A DNA stretch of 64,000 bases, from contig NZ_HG938353.1 of the NCBI RefSeq assembly GCF_000731315.1, positions 2,418,001 through 2,482,000 of the forward strand, written 5' to 3'. The position numbers and the translations under genes are program-made. Below, in pieces: positions 55,446 through 63,960 of the stretch; positions within the stretch are counted from its first letter, which is position 1; each line of letters opens with the position of its first letter. Source of the DNA: Neorhizobium galegae bv. orientalis str. HAMBI 540. GTDB taxonomy: Bacteria; Pseudomonadota; Alphaproteobacteria; Rhizobiales; Rhizobiaceae. A model generated the notes under the pieces. The model was not told the DNA's origin. It saw only the letters and a program-made list of their open reading frames with translations, and did no database searches.

Positions 55446-55913
55446 TCAGATCTCGACCAGGCCCAGATGCTTCACCTGCCGGATGGTCAGCATGGTGCGC
55501 ACCGTGTCCACGTGCTGGTCTGCGGTCAGCACTTCAATGACGAAGTCCTGGAAGACGGTGAGGTTCTGGGCCGCGCAGCGCAGCAGGAAATCGCTGTCGC
55601 CGTTGACCATCCAGGCCTCGCGCACCATCGGCCATTGCTGCACCTTCGCCGCGAAGGCCTTCAAGTCCGCGTCCGACTGCCGCTTCAGCCCGACCATGCA
55701 GAAGGCGACGAGATCGACGCCGAGTTTCGGGGCGTTGAGCAGCGCGTGATAGCCCTCGATGATACCGGCTTCCTCGAGCTTGCGCACGCGGCGCAGGCAG
55801 GGCGGCGCGGAAATGCCGACGCGCTCGGCGAGCTCGACATTGGTCATACGCCCGTCGCGTTGCAATTCCCGCAGGATTTTTATGTCGATGGCATCAAGAT
55901 CGGCGCGAAGCAC
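55446..55913 (-). CDS. Lrp/AsnC family transcription regulator
   Basis: The 155-residue protein has an N-terminal winged helix (LDAIDIKILRELQRDGRMTN, VELAERVGISAPPCLRRVRK) and a C-terminal RAM ligand domain (DLVAFCMVGLKRQSD, AWMVNGDSDFLLRCAAQNLT, VDTVRTMLTIRQVKH). This family responds to amino acids. In rhizobia an Lrp gene often lies upstream of trxB, as here. The target and effector are unknown. Confidence 0.9.
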   Translation of the reverse strand: MLRADLDAIDIKILRELQRDGRMTNVELAERVGISAPPCLRRVRKLEEAGIIEGYHALLNAPKLGVDLVAFCMVGLKRQSDADLKAFAAKVQQWPMVREAWMVNGDSDFLLRCAAQNLTVFQDFVIEVLTADQHVDTVRTMLTIRQVKHLGLVEI

Positions 55914-56148
55914 AGAAGTCCCCTTCGTTCTGCAGTGCTTTTATCGCAAGACGAATTTTACGCAAGAATATGTCTCGAGGCGCCTGGCTTTCGTGTTCCA
56001 TGCCAACTGATCTGTTGTTAGTGCAAGGCTGCCCTTGCATTGCTGCATGGATCGATCTTACATGGCGCTTCTATAGCGGCAGACCGGACATCGACCACCT
56101 ATATGAGGGGCAAAGAAACGTCGACCGGTCTTTGAAAGGAAATAATCC

Positions 56149-57123
56149 ATGTCCTCCCGTCATACCGAGGTCCTGATCATCGGCTCCGGCCCGGCTGGCT
56201 ATACCGCCGCCATCTATGCAGCGCGCGCCATGCTGAAACCGGTTCTGATCGCCGGCATGGAACAGGGCGGCCAGCTGATGATCACCACGGATGTCGAAAA
56301 CTATCCCGGTTTCGGCGATCCGATCCAAGGCCCCTGGTTGATGGAGCAGATGCTGAAGCAGGCGACCCATGTGGGCGCCGAGATCGTCAACGACCTCGTC
56401 ACCGAAGTCGAGCTCAACCATCGCCCTTTCACCGTGCGCACCGATTCGGGAGCCGTCTGGACCGCCGAGACGATCATCATCTCGACCGGCGCCAAGGCAA
56501 AATGGCTCGGCATCGAAACAGAACAGCAGTTCCAGGGTTTTGGCGTCTCCGCCTGCGCCACCTGCGACGGCTTCTTCTATCGCAACAAGGACGTGATCGT
56601 GGTCGGCGGCGGCAATTCCGCCGTCGAGGAAGCGCTCTACCTGTCGAATATCGCCAAGTCGGTGACCGTGGTGCATCGCCGCGACAGTTTCCGTTCGGAA
56701 AAGATCCTGGCTGAACGCCTGTCCCAGCGCGTCAATGTCAATGTGCTGTGGAACACCGAAATCGCCGAAATCACCGGCAAGCCGGCCAAGGCGCCGATGC
56801 CGCCCTCCGTCGAGGGCGTCAAGCTGCGCAATACCCAGACGGGCGCGGTCACGGACTTCCCGATCCACGGCGTCTTCGTGGCGATCGGCCACGCGCCGGC
56901 GACCGAACTCTTCAAGGGCAAGCTGAAGATGAAGCCGAACGGCTATCTCTGGACGGCTCCCGATTCGACCGCCACCGACGTGCCCGGCGTGTTTGCCGCC
57001 GGCGACGTGACGGACGACACTTTCCGCCAGGCGATCACCGCCGCCGGCATGGGCTGCATGGCAGCGCTCGAGGCCGAACGCTACCTCTCCGGCATTCAGC
57101 CGGTCGCCATAGCCGCGGAGTGA
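56149..57123 (+). CDS. trxB: Thioredoxin reductase
   Basis: TrxB uses NADPH to keep thioredoxin reduced. The 324-residue protein has the FAD motif VLIIGSGPAGYTAAIYAARA, the redox centre SACATCDG (Cys136, Cys139), the NADPH motif VIVVGGGNSAVEEALYLSNI and the C-terminal GVFAAGDVTDDTFRQAITAA FAD segment. The length is standard. The start at 56149 is the usual one. The LysR gene begins nine bases past the stop and is likely co-transcribed. Confidence 0.96.
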   Translation: MSSRHTEVLIIGSGPAGYTAAIYAARAMLKPVLIAGMEQGGQLMITTDVENYPGFGDPIQGPWLMEQMLKQATHVGAEIVNDLVTEVELNHRPFTVRTDSGAVWTAETIIISTGAKAKWLGIETEQQFQGFGVSACATCDGFFYRNKDVIVVGGGNSAVEEALYLSNIAKSVTVVHRRDSFRSEKILAERLSQRVNVNVLWNTEIAEITGKPAKAPMPPSVEGVKLRNTQTGAVTDFPIHGVFVAIGHAPATELFKGKLKMKPNGYLWTAPDSTATDVPGVFAAGDVTDDTFRQAITAAGMGCMAALEAERYLSGIQPVAIAAE

Positions 57124-57132
57124 CGTTGAACA

Positions 57133-58035
57133 ATGGGTGTGCCGCTCGACTGGGATAAACTGCGCATTTTCCACGCGGCGGCGGAGGCAGGGTCCTTCAC
57201 CCATGCGGCCGACAAGCTGCATCTTTCCCAGTCGGCGATCAGCCGCCAGGTCAGTGCCCTGGAACAGGATGTCGGCGTAAAGCTCTTCCACCGCCATGCG
57301 CGCGGCCTGATTCTCACCGAACAGGGCGAACTGCTCTACCGCACCGCCCACGATGTGCTGCTGAAGCTCGAAACCGTGAAGATGCAGCTTACCGAGACGA
57401 CGGAAAAGCCGTCCGGCAAGCTGCGCGTGACGACGACCGTCGGTCTCGGCCAGGGCTGGCTCACCGACAAGGTGCAGGAATTCCTGCAGCTCTATCCGGA
57501 AATGTCGATCCAATTGATCCTCGACAACGAGGAGGTGGACGTCAACATGCGCCATGCGGATTGCGCCATTCGCCTGCGCCAGCCGGTCCAGTCCGACTTG
57601 ATCCAGCGAAAGCTCTTCACCGTGCACATGCACGTCTATGCAGCGCCCTCCTACATCAACCGTTACGGTGAGCCGCAATCGGTCGAGGATCTCGACCATC
57701 ATCGCATCATCACCTTCGGGGAACCGGCGCCGAACTACCTGCTCGACGTCAACTGGCTGGAATATGCCGGCCGGTCATCGGACAATACCCGCACGCCGCA
57801 CCTGCAGATCAACAGCCAGACGTCGATCAAGCGCGCCTGCCTGCTGGGGATAGGAATCGCCTGCCTGCCGGATTATATCGTCGGCCGCGACCCGGGCCTC
57901 ATTCAGCTGGCGATCAATGCCGACATTCCATCCTTCGATACCTATTTCTGCTATCCGGATGAAATGAAGAACGCCGCGAAGCTGAAAGTCTTCCGCGACT
58001 TCGTGGTCGGCAAGGCTCGCAACTGGAATTTCTGA
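57133..58035 (+). CDS. LysR family transcription regulator
   Basis: The 300-residue protein has an N-terminal helix-turn-helix (DWDKLRIFHAAAEAGSFTHA, ADKLHLSQSAISRQVSALEQ) and a periplasmic-binding-like ligand domain. It follows trxB by nine bases, and the two AbcR-type small RNAs lie just after it. This order (trxB, LysR, tandem sRNAs) is the one I recall for AbcR loci in Rhizobiaceae, where the regulator is known as VtlR (LsrB) in some species and controls the sRNA. That assignment is from memory. Confidence 0.87.
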   Translation: MGVPLDWDKLRIFHAAAEAGSFTHAADKLHLSQSAISRQVSALEQDVGVKLFHRHARGLILTEQGELLYRTAHDVLLKLETVKMQLTETTEKPSGKLRVTTTVGLGQGWLTDKVQEFLQLYPEMSIQLILDNEEVDVNMRHADCAIRLRQPVQSDLIQRKLFTVHMHVYAAPSYINRYGEPQSVEDLDHHRIITFGEPAPNYLLDVNWLEYAGRSSDNTRTPHLQINSQTSIKRACLLGIGIACLPDYIVGRDPGLIQLAINADIPSFDTYFCYPDEMKNAAKLKVFRDFVVGKARNWNF

Positions 58036-58178
58036 GGCTCGCGCATGAGCCGCGTTCGACGAAAAATCCCTGAAAATCCAGAGAGTTTCACGCTTCTGCG
58101 GCCGCCTGATATGTAACCATTGAGCGCGTGAAATAAAAGCATTGCAGCTTGCGCATGGCTGGCCTGCACAAAAGACTA

Positions 58179-58207
58179 TTGTTCGCTGCACAAAAAACCA
58201 CCATATC
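58179..58207 (+). promoter_or_regulatory. Promoter of the first AbcR-type small RNA
   Basis: TTGTTC (58179-58184), a 17-base spacer and CATATC (58202-58207) form a sigma-70 type promoter. The expected start is near 58214. Confidence 0.7.
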
Positions 58208-58213
58208 GCACAT

Positions 58214-58333
58214 AGCTGATGCATATGGCGGCTTTTCCTCCCAGTTCCGCCGCAGCAGCTGTTCCCCTCTGGAGGTTTTTTTTGACCTTCACACTTATAG
58301 GGCCCTGGAGTGATCCAGTGGCCCTCTTTTTTT
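58214..58333 (+). ncRNA. AbcR-type trans-acting small RNA, first tandem copy
   Basis: The transcript would be about 120 bases. It holds a stem-loop GGCGG-CTTTTCCTCCCAGTT-CCGCC whose loop shows a CCTCCC anti-Shine-Dalgarno-like stretch, a second C/U-rich stretch GTTCCCCTCTGG, and a GGGCC-rich terminator with CTCTTTTTTT at 58324-58333. This matches the AbcR1/2 (alpha-r15) family, which in Rhizobiaceae occurs in two tandem copies beside a LysR gene and uses Hfq to repress ABC transporter mRNAs. The 5' end is inferred from the promoter. Confidence 0.8.
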
Positions 58334-58418
58334 GCTCAAAATACTGAATTGGCTCATCCCGCTGGTTCCTCATAACCATCGTTGCCAAAAACTTCTGTTC
58401 AATATCCCATCCGCACCC

Positions 58419-58447
58419 TTGTCGAGCGAAACCCGGCTCCCCATATT
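58419..58447 (+). promoter_or_regulatory. Promoter of the second AbcR-type small RNA
   Basis: TTGTCG (58419-58424), 17 bases and CATATT (58442-58447), the same layout as the promoter of the first copy. Start expected near 58454. Confidence 0.7.
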
Positions 58448-58453
58448 GAGTTG

Positions 58454-58563
58454 AGCCGGCGCGCGCTGACGACCTCCTGGTTGTCTGTGTTGGCTGTTCC
58501 CCTCTGGAGGTTTTGACCTTCACAATTATTGGGCCTCGGAGCGATCCGGCGGCCCATTTTTTT
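58454..58563 (+). ncRNA. AbcR-type trans-acting small RNA, second tandem copy
   Basis: The transcript would be about 110 bases. The 3' half repeats the first copy almost base for base (CTGTTCCCCTCTGGAGG, then GACCTTCACA, then a GGGCC terminator with ATTTTTTT at 58556-58563). The 5' half differs: its first hairpin is GACGAC-CTCCTG-GTTGTC. The loop keeps a CTCC seed but not the full CCTCCC. This is the usual pattern of the AbcR1/AbcR2 pair, whose copies share the 3' part but have different targeting loops. Confidence 0.8.
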
Positions 58564-58651
58564 ACAATCCTTCGCTTCTCCGCAAATCGCTTCCTTTAAA
58601 TCGACTCAAGACGATCTATATATCGGGAAACTCCGATGTTGGATCCTGACG

Positions 58652-58948
58652 ATGGACAAGACGGAAATTCTCAAGGCGCTAGCGCATCCGACCCGGGTCG
58701 AATTCCTGGAATGGATGAAGGAGCCGGAACGTCATTTTTGCGATCAGGCGCATCCGCTCGAAATGGGCATCTGCGCCAGCCAGTTCGAAAAACGCTGCGG
58801 CCTCTCCCAATCCACGGTCTCGGCGCATCTTTCGACGCTCGAGAAAGCTCGCCTGGTGAAAATCGACCGGGTCGGCCAATGGGCATTCTACCACCGCGAC
58901 GAAAAAACCATCGCGGCCTTCCTCGACGATCTCAGATCGACCCTCTGA
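58652..58948 (+). CDS. ArsR-family winged-helix regulator linked to an Old Yellow Enzyme
   Basis: The 98-residue regulator has EILKALAHPTRVEFLEWMKE and a recognition helix GLSQSTVSAHLSTLEKARLV. Three cysteines (HFCDQ, GICAS, KRCGL) suggest it could sense electrophiles or oxidants through thiols. It lies 39 bases upstream of an alkene reductase gene on the same strand, so it probably regulates it, as NemR does nemA in E. coli, although NemR is TetR-type. The start at 58652 was chosen since the upstream frame runs through the second small RNA. Confidence 0.85.
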   Translation: MDKTEILKALAHPTRVEFLEWMKEPERHFCDQAHPLEMGICASQFEKRCGLSQSTVSAHLSTLEKARLVKIDRVGQWAFYHRDEKTIAAFLDDLRSTL

Positions 58949-58987
58949 TCCCTCCGCCCCTCCTCCCAACCGCATAAGGAATTTCCG

Positions 58988-60109
58988 ATGACAAGCATTT
59001 TTGATCCGACAAAGTTCGGCGATATCGAACTCGCCAATCGCGTCGTCATGGCTCCCCTGACGCGCAACCGTTCGCCGAAAGCGATCCCCAACAACCTCAA
59101 CGTCACCTATTACGAACAACGCGCCAGCGCGGGCCTGATCGTCACCGAAGGCACTCCGGTCAGCCAGCAGGGCCAGGGTTATGCGGACGTGCCGGGCCTT
59201 TATCTGCCGCAGGCGATCGAAGGCTGGAAAAAGGTGACGGATGCCGTCCACCGCAGAGGCGGCAAGATCGTCACCCAGATCTGGCATGTCGGCCGTGTCT
59301 CGCACACTTCCCTGCAGCCGAACGGCGGCGCTCCCGTTGCACCCTCGGCCATTCCCGCCGGCGGCAAGACCTACATCATCAATCCGGATGGCAACGGCGC
59401 CTTTGTCGATACCTCCGCTCCCCGCGCGCTCGAACATGCGGAAATCGCCGGCATCGTCGCTGATTTCGCCAAGGGCGCCCGCGCCGCGACGGACGCCGGC
59501 TTCGACGGCATCGAAATCCACGGCGCCAACGGCTACCTGATCGACCAGTTCCTGAAGTCGGGCGCCAACCAGCGCACCGACGAATACGGCGGCTCGATCG
59601 AGAACCGCGCCCGCTTCCTGCTCGAAGTCGTCGACGCGGTGACCAAGGAAATCGGCGCCGGTCGCGTCGGCATCCGCCTGTCGCCGGTGACACCCGCCAA
59701 TGGTGTCAGCGATCAGGATCCGCAGGCCGTCTTCAACTATGTCGTCGAGCAGCTCGGTCATCGCGGCCTCTCCTTCATCCACGTGATCGAAGGTGCGACC
59801 GGCGGCGACCGCTCCTTCTTCCAGGGCGACAAGCCCTTCGATTACCAGGAACTCAAGGATATCTACCGCAAGGCCGGCGGCAAGGGCGGCTGGCTCGTCA
59901 ACAACGGCTATGACCGCGAAAGCGCCTCCAAGGCCGTCGAAAGCGGTTATGCGGACGCTGTCGCCTTCGGCAAGCTCTTCCTCGCCAACCCGGACCTCGT
60001 GCAGCGCTTCAAGGACAATGCGCCGCTCAACGAAGTCGACAAGTCCACCTTCTACGGTGGTGGCGCCAAGGGATATACCGACTATCCGGTACTCGAAGCC
60101 GTTGCGTGA
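58988..60109 (+). CDS. Old Yellow Enzyme family alkene reductase
   Basis: This is a 373-residue FMN-dependent reductase. The OYE pattern is complete: LANRVVMAPLTRNRSPKAIP, VTEGTPVSQQGQGYADVPGL, QIWHVGRVSH, FDGIEIHGANGYLIDQFLKS and NQRTDEYGGSIENRARFLLE. Such enzymes reduce activated C=C bonds of electrophiles and nitro compounds using NAD(P)H. NemA-type function is plausible. The upstream ArsR protein probably regulates it. A terminator follows. Confidence 0.92.
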   Translation: MTSIFDPTKFGDIELANRVVMAPLTRNRSPKAIPNNLNVTYYEQRASAGLIVTEGTPVSQQGQGYADVPGLYLPQAIEGWKKVTDAVHRRGGKIVTQIWHVGRVSHTSLQPNGGAPVAPSAIPAGGKTYIINPDGNGAFVDTSAPRALEHAEIAGIVADFAKGARAATDAGFDGIEIHGANGYLIDQFLKSGANQRTDEYGGSIENRARFLLEVVDAVTKEIGAGRVGIRLSPVTPANGVSDQDPQAVFNYVVEQLGHRGLSFIHVIEGATGGDRSFFQGDKPFDYQELKDIYRKAGGKGGWLVNNGYDRESASKAVESGYADAVAFGKLFLANPDLVQRFKDNAPLNEVDKSTFYGGGAKGYTDYPVLEAVA

Positions 60110-60123
60110 TTGAAACAGAGACG

Positions 60124-60152
60124 GGGCCGCCTAAAAGCGGCCCTTTCCTTTT
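60124..60152 (+). terminator. Terminator after the alkene reductase gene
   Basis: GGGCCGC (60124-60130) and GCGGCCC (60137-60143) make a seven-base GC stem with a CTAAAA loop, followed by TTTCCTTTT. Confidence 0.9.
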
Positions 60153-60163
60153 GAGAATACCGC

Positions 60164-61174
60164 TCAGGCTAAAAGCGCCACCGGCCTTGCAGCCTTGGTC
60201 GGCTTGGGCTCGATACAGCCGAGATCGACAAGCGTCGTCCGAACTGCCTCATCGATCGGCGTCGAAGGCTCCTCGCCGAGGAAAGCCCGCAGCTTGTCGT
60301 TGCCCATCCGCACCGGCGTCTTCCAGAGGTAACGCATCTCGCCCAGCTCGCGGAGGATCGGCACGAAGGGCGAGCCGAGCTTCAACAACCACCACGGAAA
60401 CGCCCTCACCTTGACCGGATGCCCGACGACCCGGCTGATCGCCGCGATCATCTCGCCGCCATCCCGGTCCCAGAAGCCGCGCATCTGGAAACGCGCGAAA
60501 CGCGGTAGTTCACCCTCCCGGTCGATCAGCCGCAGCATGGTTTCGGCGACGTCTGGCAGATAGGCCCATTGATGCCCGATGCCCTGGGCATTCGGCCTGC
60601 TGACCGATGTCACCGGCTTGCCGGGTTTCACCAGGCCTTGGGCGAACCAGCTGTTTGCTGCGCCGGGGCCGAAATAATCGCCGGCCCGCACGATCAGCAC
60701 CGGCACGCCCTCGCTCGACGCGACCTCCAGCCGGCGTTCCAGCTCGACCCGGATCGCGCCCTTGCGCGTCACCGGGTTCTGCGGGCTCTCCTCAGTGATC
60801 TCAGGAAAGGCATCCGGCCCGTAATTGTAGACCGTGCCGGGCAGCAGGATACGGGCGCCGACGGCGCGGGCCGCCGCGATCGTGTTGTCGAGCATCGGCA
60901 GGACCAGCTTTTCCCAATCCTTGTAGCCGGGAGGATTGACCGCGTGGACGATCAGCTTGGCATCCTGGGCGGCGCGGCGGACGTCTGCCGCATTCATCGC
61001 GTCGCCCTGAAGCCAGTGAAAGCGGGGTTCCCGCTTCGCCGCCTCTCCGGCTTTGCGGTTGAGGGCGCGGACGGTCCAGCCGCGGGCGATAAGGCCGCGC
61101 GCCACGTGGCCGCCGATGCCGCCGGTGGCGCCGAGAACGAGGGCGATGAGGTTTGACATTGATTGTTCGGACAT
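60164..61174 (-). CDS. NAD(P)-dependent epimerase/dehydratase family protein
   Basis: The 336-residue protein starts with the Rossmann signature LIALVLGATGGIGGHVARGL followed by NRKAGEAAKREPRFHWLQGD. The tyrosine-lysine active site of classical SDRs is not obvious (Tyr in LLPGTVYNYGPDAF). It is best described as an atypical or NAD-binding epimerase-like protein. The start at 61174 (MSEQSMSNLIA) has GGAAGGAC upstream; MSNLIA at 61159 is an alternative. It diverges from a LysR gene 100 bases away that likely regulates it. Confidence 0.8.
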   Translation of the reverse strand: MSEQSMSNLIALVLGATGGIGGHVARGLIARGWTVRALNRKAGEAAKREPRFHWLQGDAMNAADVRRAAQDAKLIVHAVNPPGYKDWEKLVLPMLDNTIAAARAVGARILLPGTVYNYGPDAFPEITEESPQNPVTRKGAIRVELERRLEVASSEGVPVLIVRAGDYFGPGAANSWFAQGLVKPGKPVTSVSRPNAQGIGHQWAYLPDVAETMLRLIDREGELPRFARFQMRGFWDRDGGEMIAAISRVVGHPVKVRAFPWWLLKLGSPFVPILRELGEMRYLWKTPVRMGNDKLRAFLGEEPSTPIDEAVRTTLVDLGCIEPKPTKAARPVALLA

Positions 61175-61273
61175 GGCGATAGTCCTTCCGGTTGGTTGCG
61201 TTTCGTTGGCTGGACTATCGCGCCTTTCGCTCCTATACGGAATTGACAGAATTTCTTTGGCATCCATACAAAA

Positions 61274-62182
61274 ATGAATGATATCAGCTGGGACTTCTAC
61301 CGCACCTTCCTCGCCGTCCTGCGGCTCGGCTCGCTGTCTGCAGCCGCGCGTGAACTCGGCCTGACCCAGCCGACCGTCGGCCGCCACATCGATGCATTGG
61401 AAGAGGCAGTGGGCTTCCAGCTCTTCACTCGCTCGCAGCAAGGCCTGTTGCCGACCGAACCGTCGCTGGCGATGAAGCCCTATGCGGAAAATCTCGCCAT
61501 CACGGCCGCCGCCATGCAGCGGCTGGCCTCGGGCGAGATCGGCACCGTCAGGGGAACGGTGAGGATCAGCGCCAGCGAAGTGATCGGCGTTGAAGTTCTC
61601 CCGCCCATCCTAGCGGCTCTCCAGGACGAATATCCCGGGCTGGAGCTGGAACTGTCATTGTCGGATTCGCTGGAAGACCTTTTAAGGCGCGAGTCGGATA
61701 TTGCCGTGCGTATGACCAGCCCGGCCCAGGATGCGCTCGTCACCCGCCATATCGGCGAAATCCCGCTCGGGCTTTTTGCCCATCGCCGTTATCTGGACCG
61801 ACATGGAGTTCCGCAAAGCCCTGAAGACCTGGCCACCCACCGGCTGATCGGCTTCGATCGCCGCACCGCCTTCGTTCGCGCCGCTGCGGACCGTATCCGC
61901 ATGACCTCCCCAGCCTTTCCCGATATAGAAAATATCCGCTGGAGCTACCGGGCGGACAACAATCTGGCGCAACTGGCGGCGATCCGCGGGGGTGTCGGCA
62001 TCGGCATCTGTCAGGTCGGCATCGCCCGGCGCGACCCGGACCTCATCCGCGTGCTGCCTGACGTCTTCGAGCTGCAGCTCGATACCTGGGTCGCCATGCA
62101 CGAAAACCTGAAATCGTCTCCCCGCTGGCGCGTCACCTTCGACGCACTCGTCAGAGGCCTGCTGGACTATGTCCGCGGCTGA
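61274..62182 (+). CDS. LysR family regulator divergent from the epimerase-like gene
   Basis: The 302-residue protein has the HTH DFYRTFLAVLRLGSLSAAAR, ELGLTQPTVGRHIDALEEAV followed by a ligand-binding domain. The gene lies head to head with the epimerase-like gene, the classic layout for a LysR protein controlling its neighbour. The effector is unknown. ATG at 61274. Confidence 0.87.
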   Translation: MNDISWDFYRTFLAVLRLGSLSAAARELGLTQPTVGRHIDALEEAVGFQLFTRSQQGLLPTEPSLAMKPYAENLAITAAAMQRLASGEIGTVRGTVRISASEVIGVEVLPPILAALQDEYPGLELELSLSDSLEDLLRRESDIAVRMTSPAQDALVTRHIGEIPLGLFAHRRYLDRHGVPQSPEDLATHRLIGFDRRTAFVRAAADRIRMTSPAFPDIENIRWSYRADNNLAQLAAIRGGVGIGICQVGIARRDPDLIRVLPDVFELQLDTWVAMHENLKSSPRWRVTFDALVRGLLDYVRG

Positions 62183-62187
62183 CGTTT

Positions 62188-62451
62188 TCAGTGGGTGGTC
62201 GGCGCCTCGTCGCCATCCATGACCTCGGCCTCGGGCCGGTCGCCACCCTCGCTGTATTCGGTGTGCCAGATGCCCTTTTCGTCCTGCCAGCTGATTTCTT
62301 CCGGCTCTCCGCCGACCTGCTGTTCGGCCGCTACGATGCGCGCCGCCTGCAAGGCGTCTGAATGGCTGGGAAAGGTTTCCGAATAGACGTCGCCCTGGCG
62401 ATAGGCCCAGCCGCCGTCATGCGGCACGACTTTATAGGTAACCTTGGTCAT
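62188..62451 (-). CDS. DUF2188 family protein
   Basis: The 87-residue protein has the DUF2188 pattern VTYKVVPHDGGWAYRQGDVY, SETFPSHSDALQAARIVAAE followed by an acidic tail. The family is of unknown function. It is convergent with the LysR gene (five bases between stops). GGAGG lies upstream of the ATG. Confidence 0.82.
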   Translation of the reverse strand: MTKVTYKVVPHDGGWAYRQGDVYSETFPSHSDALQAARIVAAEQQVGGEPEEISWQDEKGIWHTEYSEGGDRPEAEVMDGDEAPTTH

Positions 62452-62684
62452 ATTCCCTCCTGTCTTTCATGGCTGCCTCGATCCATTCGGATCCTTGTCC
62501 TGTCGCGGCATCGGCGTGAAAAATTGAAAAAGGTGCCACGAAGTTCCAAGCCACATCGCAAATCACGTCATAAATTATGGCATCAAAGACCGCCAACCGC
62601 AAATCTTCGAGGCGAAAGCGGAACCGTGCTTGATGCCGCCGGTTGCCGCATTAGATTGTCATCGGCCAAGGTCAGGAGCGGAAC

Positions 62685-63791
62685 GTGGGTTTGTTGTCCC
62701 TGCTGAAGCAGGAAAGGTTTCTCATCGTCGCGCTGGCGGCTGGCTTCGTCGCCTATTTCGTCGAGCATTCCGTGCTCGAGGCCGGCAAAACGGCGTCGTT
62801 GATCGCCGCAGCCGTCCTGATCGGCATCATCATCCTCGTCTCCACCCGTGTCGCCCACCATGCCGAAATACTCGCCCACAAGGTCGGCGATCCCTATGGC
62901 ACGATGATCCTGACGCTGTCGGCGGTGGCGGTCGAGGTGCTCATCCTCGCCATCATGATGGGAAACACCAGTTCTCCTACCCTGGTGCGCGACACGATCT
63001 ATGCGGCCGTCATGCTCGACATCAACGGCATCCTCGGCCTCGCCGCCCTGCTCGGCGGCCTGCGCCATGGCGAGCAGCCCTATAACGACGATTCCAGCCG
63101 CACCTACAGCGTGATGATCCTGACCGCCATGGGCATTTCCATGATCGTCCCGGAATTCATCCCCGGCGACCGCTGGCACTATTATTCCGCCTTCACGATC
63201 TGCGCGATGATCGCGCTCTATGCGGTCTTCCTGAAGATGCAGGTCGGGCCGCACAGCTATTTCTTCAGCTACACCTATCCGCGCGCTGCGAAGCCGCCAA
63301 CCGGCACACAGGCGCCGCAGGCGGAAGCCGAGCATGAATCCGCGGCGATCTCTATCGGCGTCATTCTTGTCGGCGTCCTGATCATCGGCTTCCTCGCCGA
63401 ATTCATGTCCACGCTCATGAATGCCGGGCTGGAGGGCAGCGGTGCGCCGCTGACATTGATGGCTGTCGTGGTGGCAGCGATTTCCGCAGCGCCCGAAATC
63501 CTGACCGCACTGCGCGCAGCGCTTCGCAACCGCATGCAGTCGGTCGTCAACATCGCCATGGGCGCCTCGCTATCGACCGTCATCCTCACCGTGCCTGTCA
63601 TGGAGAGCATTGCGCTCTACAGCGGCCAGCCTTTCGTCATGGCGATGACGCCGGTTCAGACCGTCATGGTCGCCGTCACCCTGATCGTCGCCGCGATCAA
63701 CCTCAACGACGGGCAGACGAACGCCATCGAAGGCATGACCCACTTCGTTCTCTTTGCGACATTCGTGATGCTGACGGCACTGGGCCTCTAA
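62685..63791 (+). CDS. chaA: Calcium/proton antiporter ChaA-like (CaCA superfamily)
   Basis: The 368-residue membrane protein has about 10-11 helices in two homologous halves. The first half contains VGDPYGTMILTLSAVAVEVL with LSAVAVE as the cation-binding alpha-repeat. The second has AVVVAAISAAPEILTALRAA with the matching alpha-repeat. This layout fits ChaA and other CaCA antiporters that expel Na+, K+ or Ca2+ for protons. The start is GTG at 62685, giving MGLLSLLKQERFL. No regulator is seen nearby. Confidence 0.87.
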   Translation: MGLLSLLKQERFLIVALAAGFVAYFVEHSVLEAGKTASLIAAAVLIGIIILVSTRVAHHAEILAHKVGDPYGTMILTLSAVAVEVLILAIMMGNTSSPTLVRDTIYAAVMLDINGILGLAALLGGLRHGEQPYNDDSSRTYSVMILTAMGISMIVPEFIPGDRWHYYSAFTICAMIALYAVFLKMQVGPHSYFFSYTYPRAAKPPTGTQAPQAEAEHESAAISIGVILVGVLIIGFLAEFMSTLMNAGLEGSGAPLTLMAVVVAAISAAPEILTALRAALRNRMQSVVNIAMGASLSTVILTVPVMESIALYSGQPFVMAMTPVQTVMVAVTLIVAAINLNDGQTNAIEGMTHFVLFATFVMLTALGL

Positions 63792-63960
63792 GCGAAAAGG
63801 ATTCCGCATCAAAGGCTTGCACGCGGGAACGGAATCGGGTCGGGAAGAGGTTGAATCAATGTCTGAAATATGGTCGTGTCCGCCGCGGCGAAGGCCGGCT
63901 TCACAGCCGGTCGTCCAGCAACGGGCGCGATCACCGTGTTGCGCATGAAGGAGATTTCGA

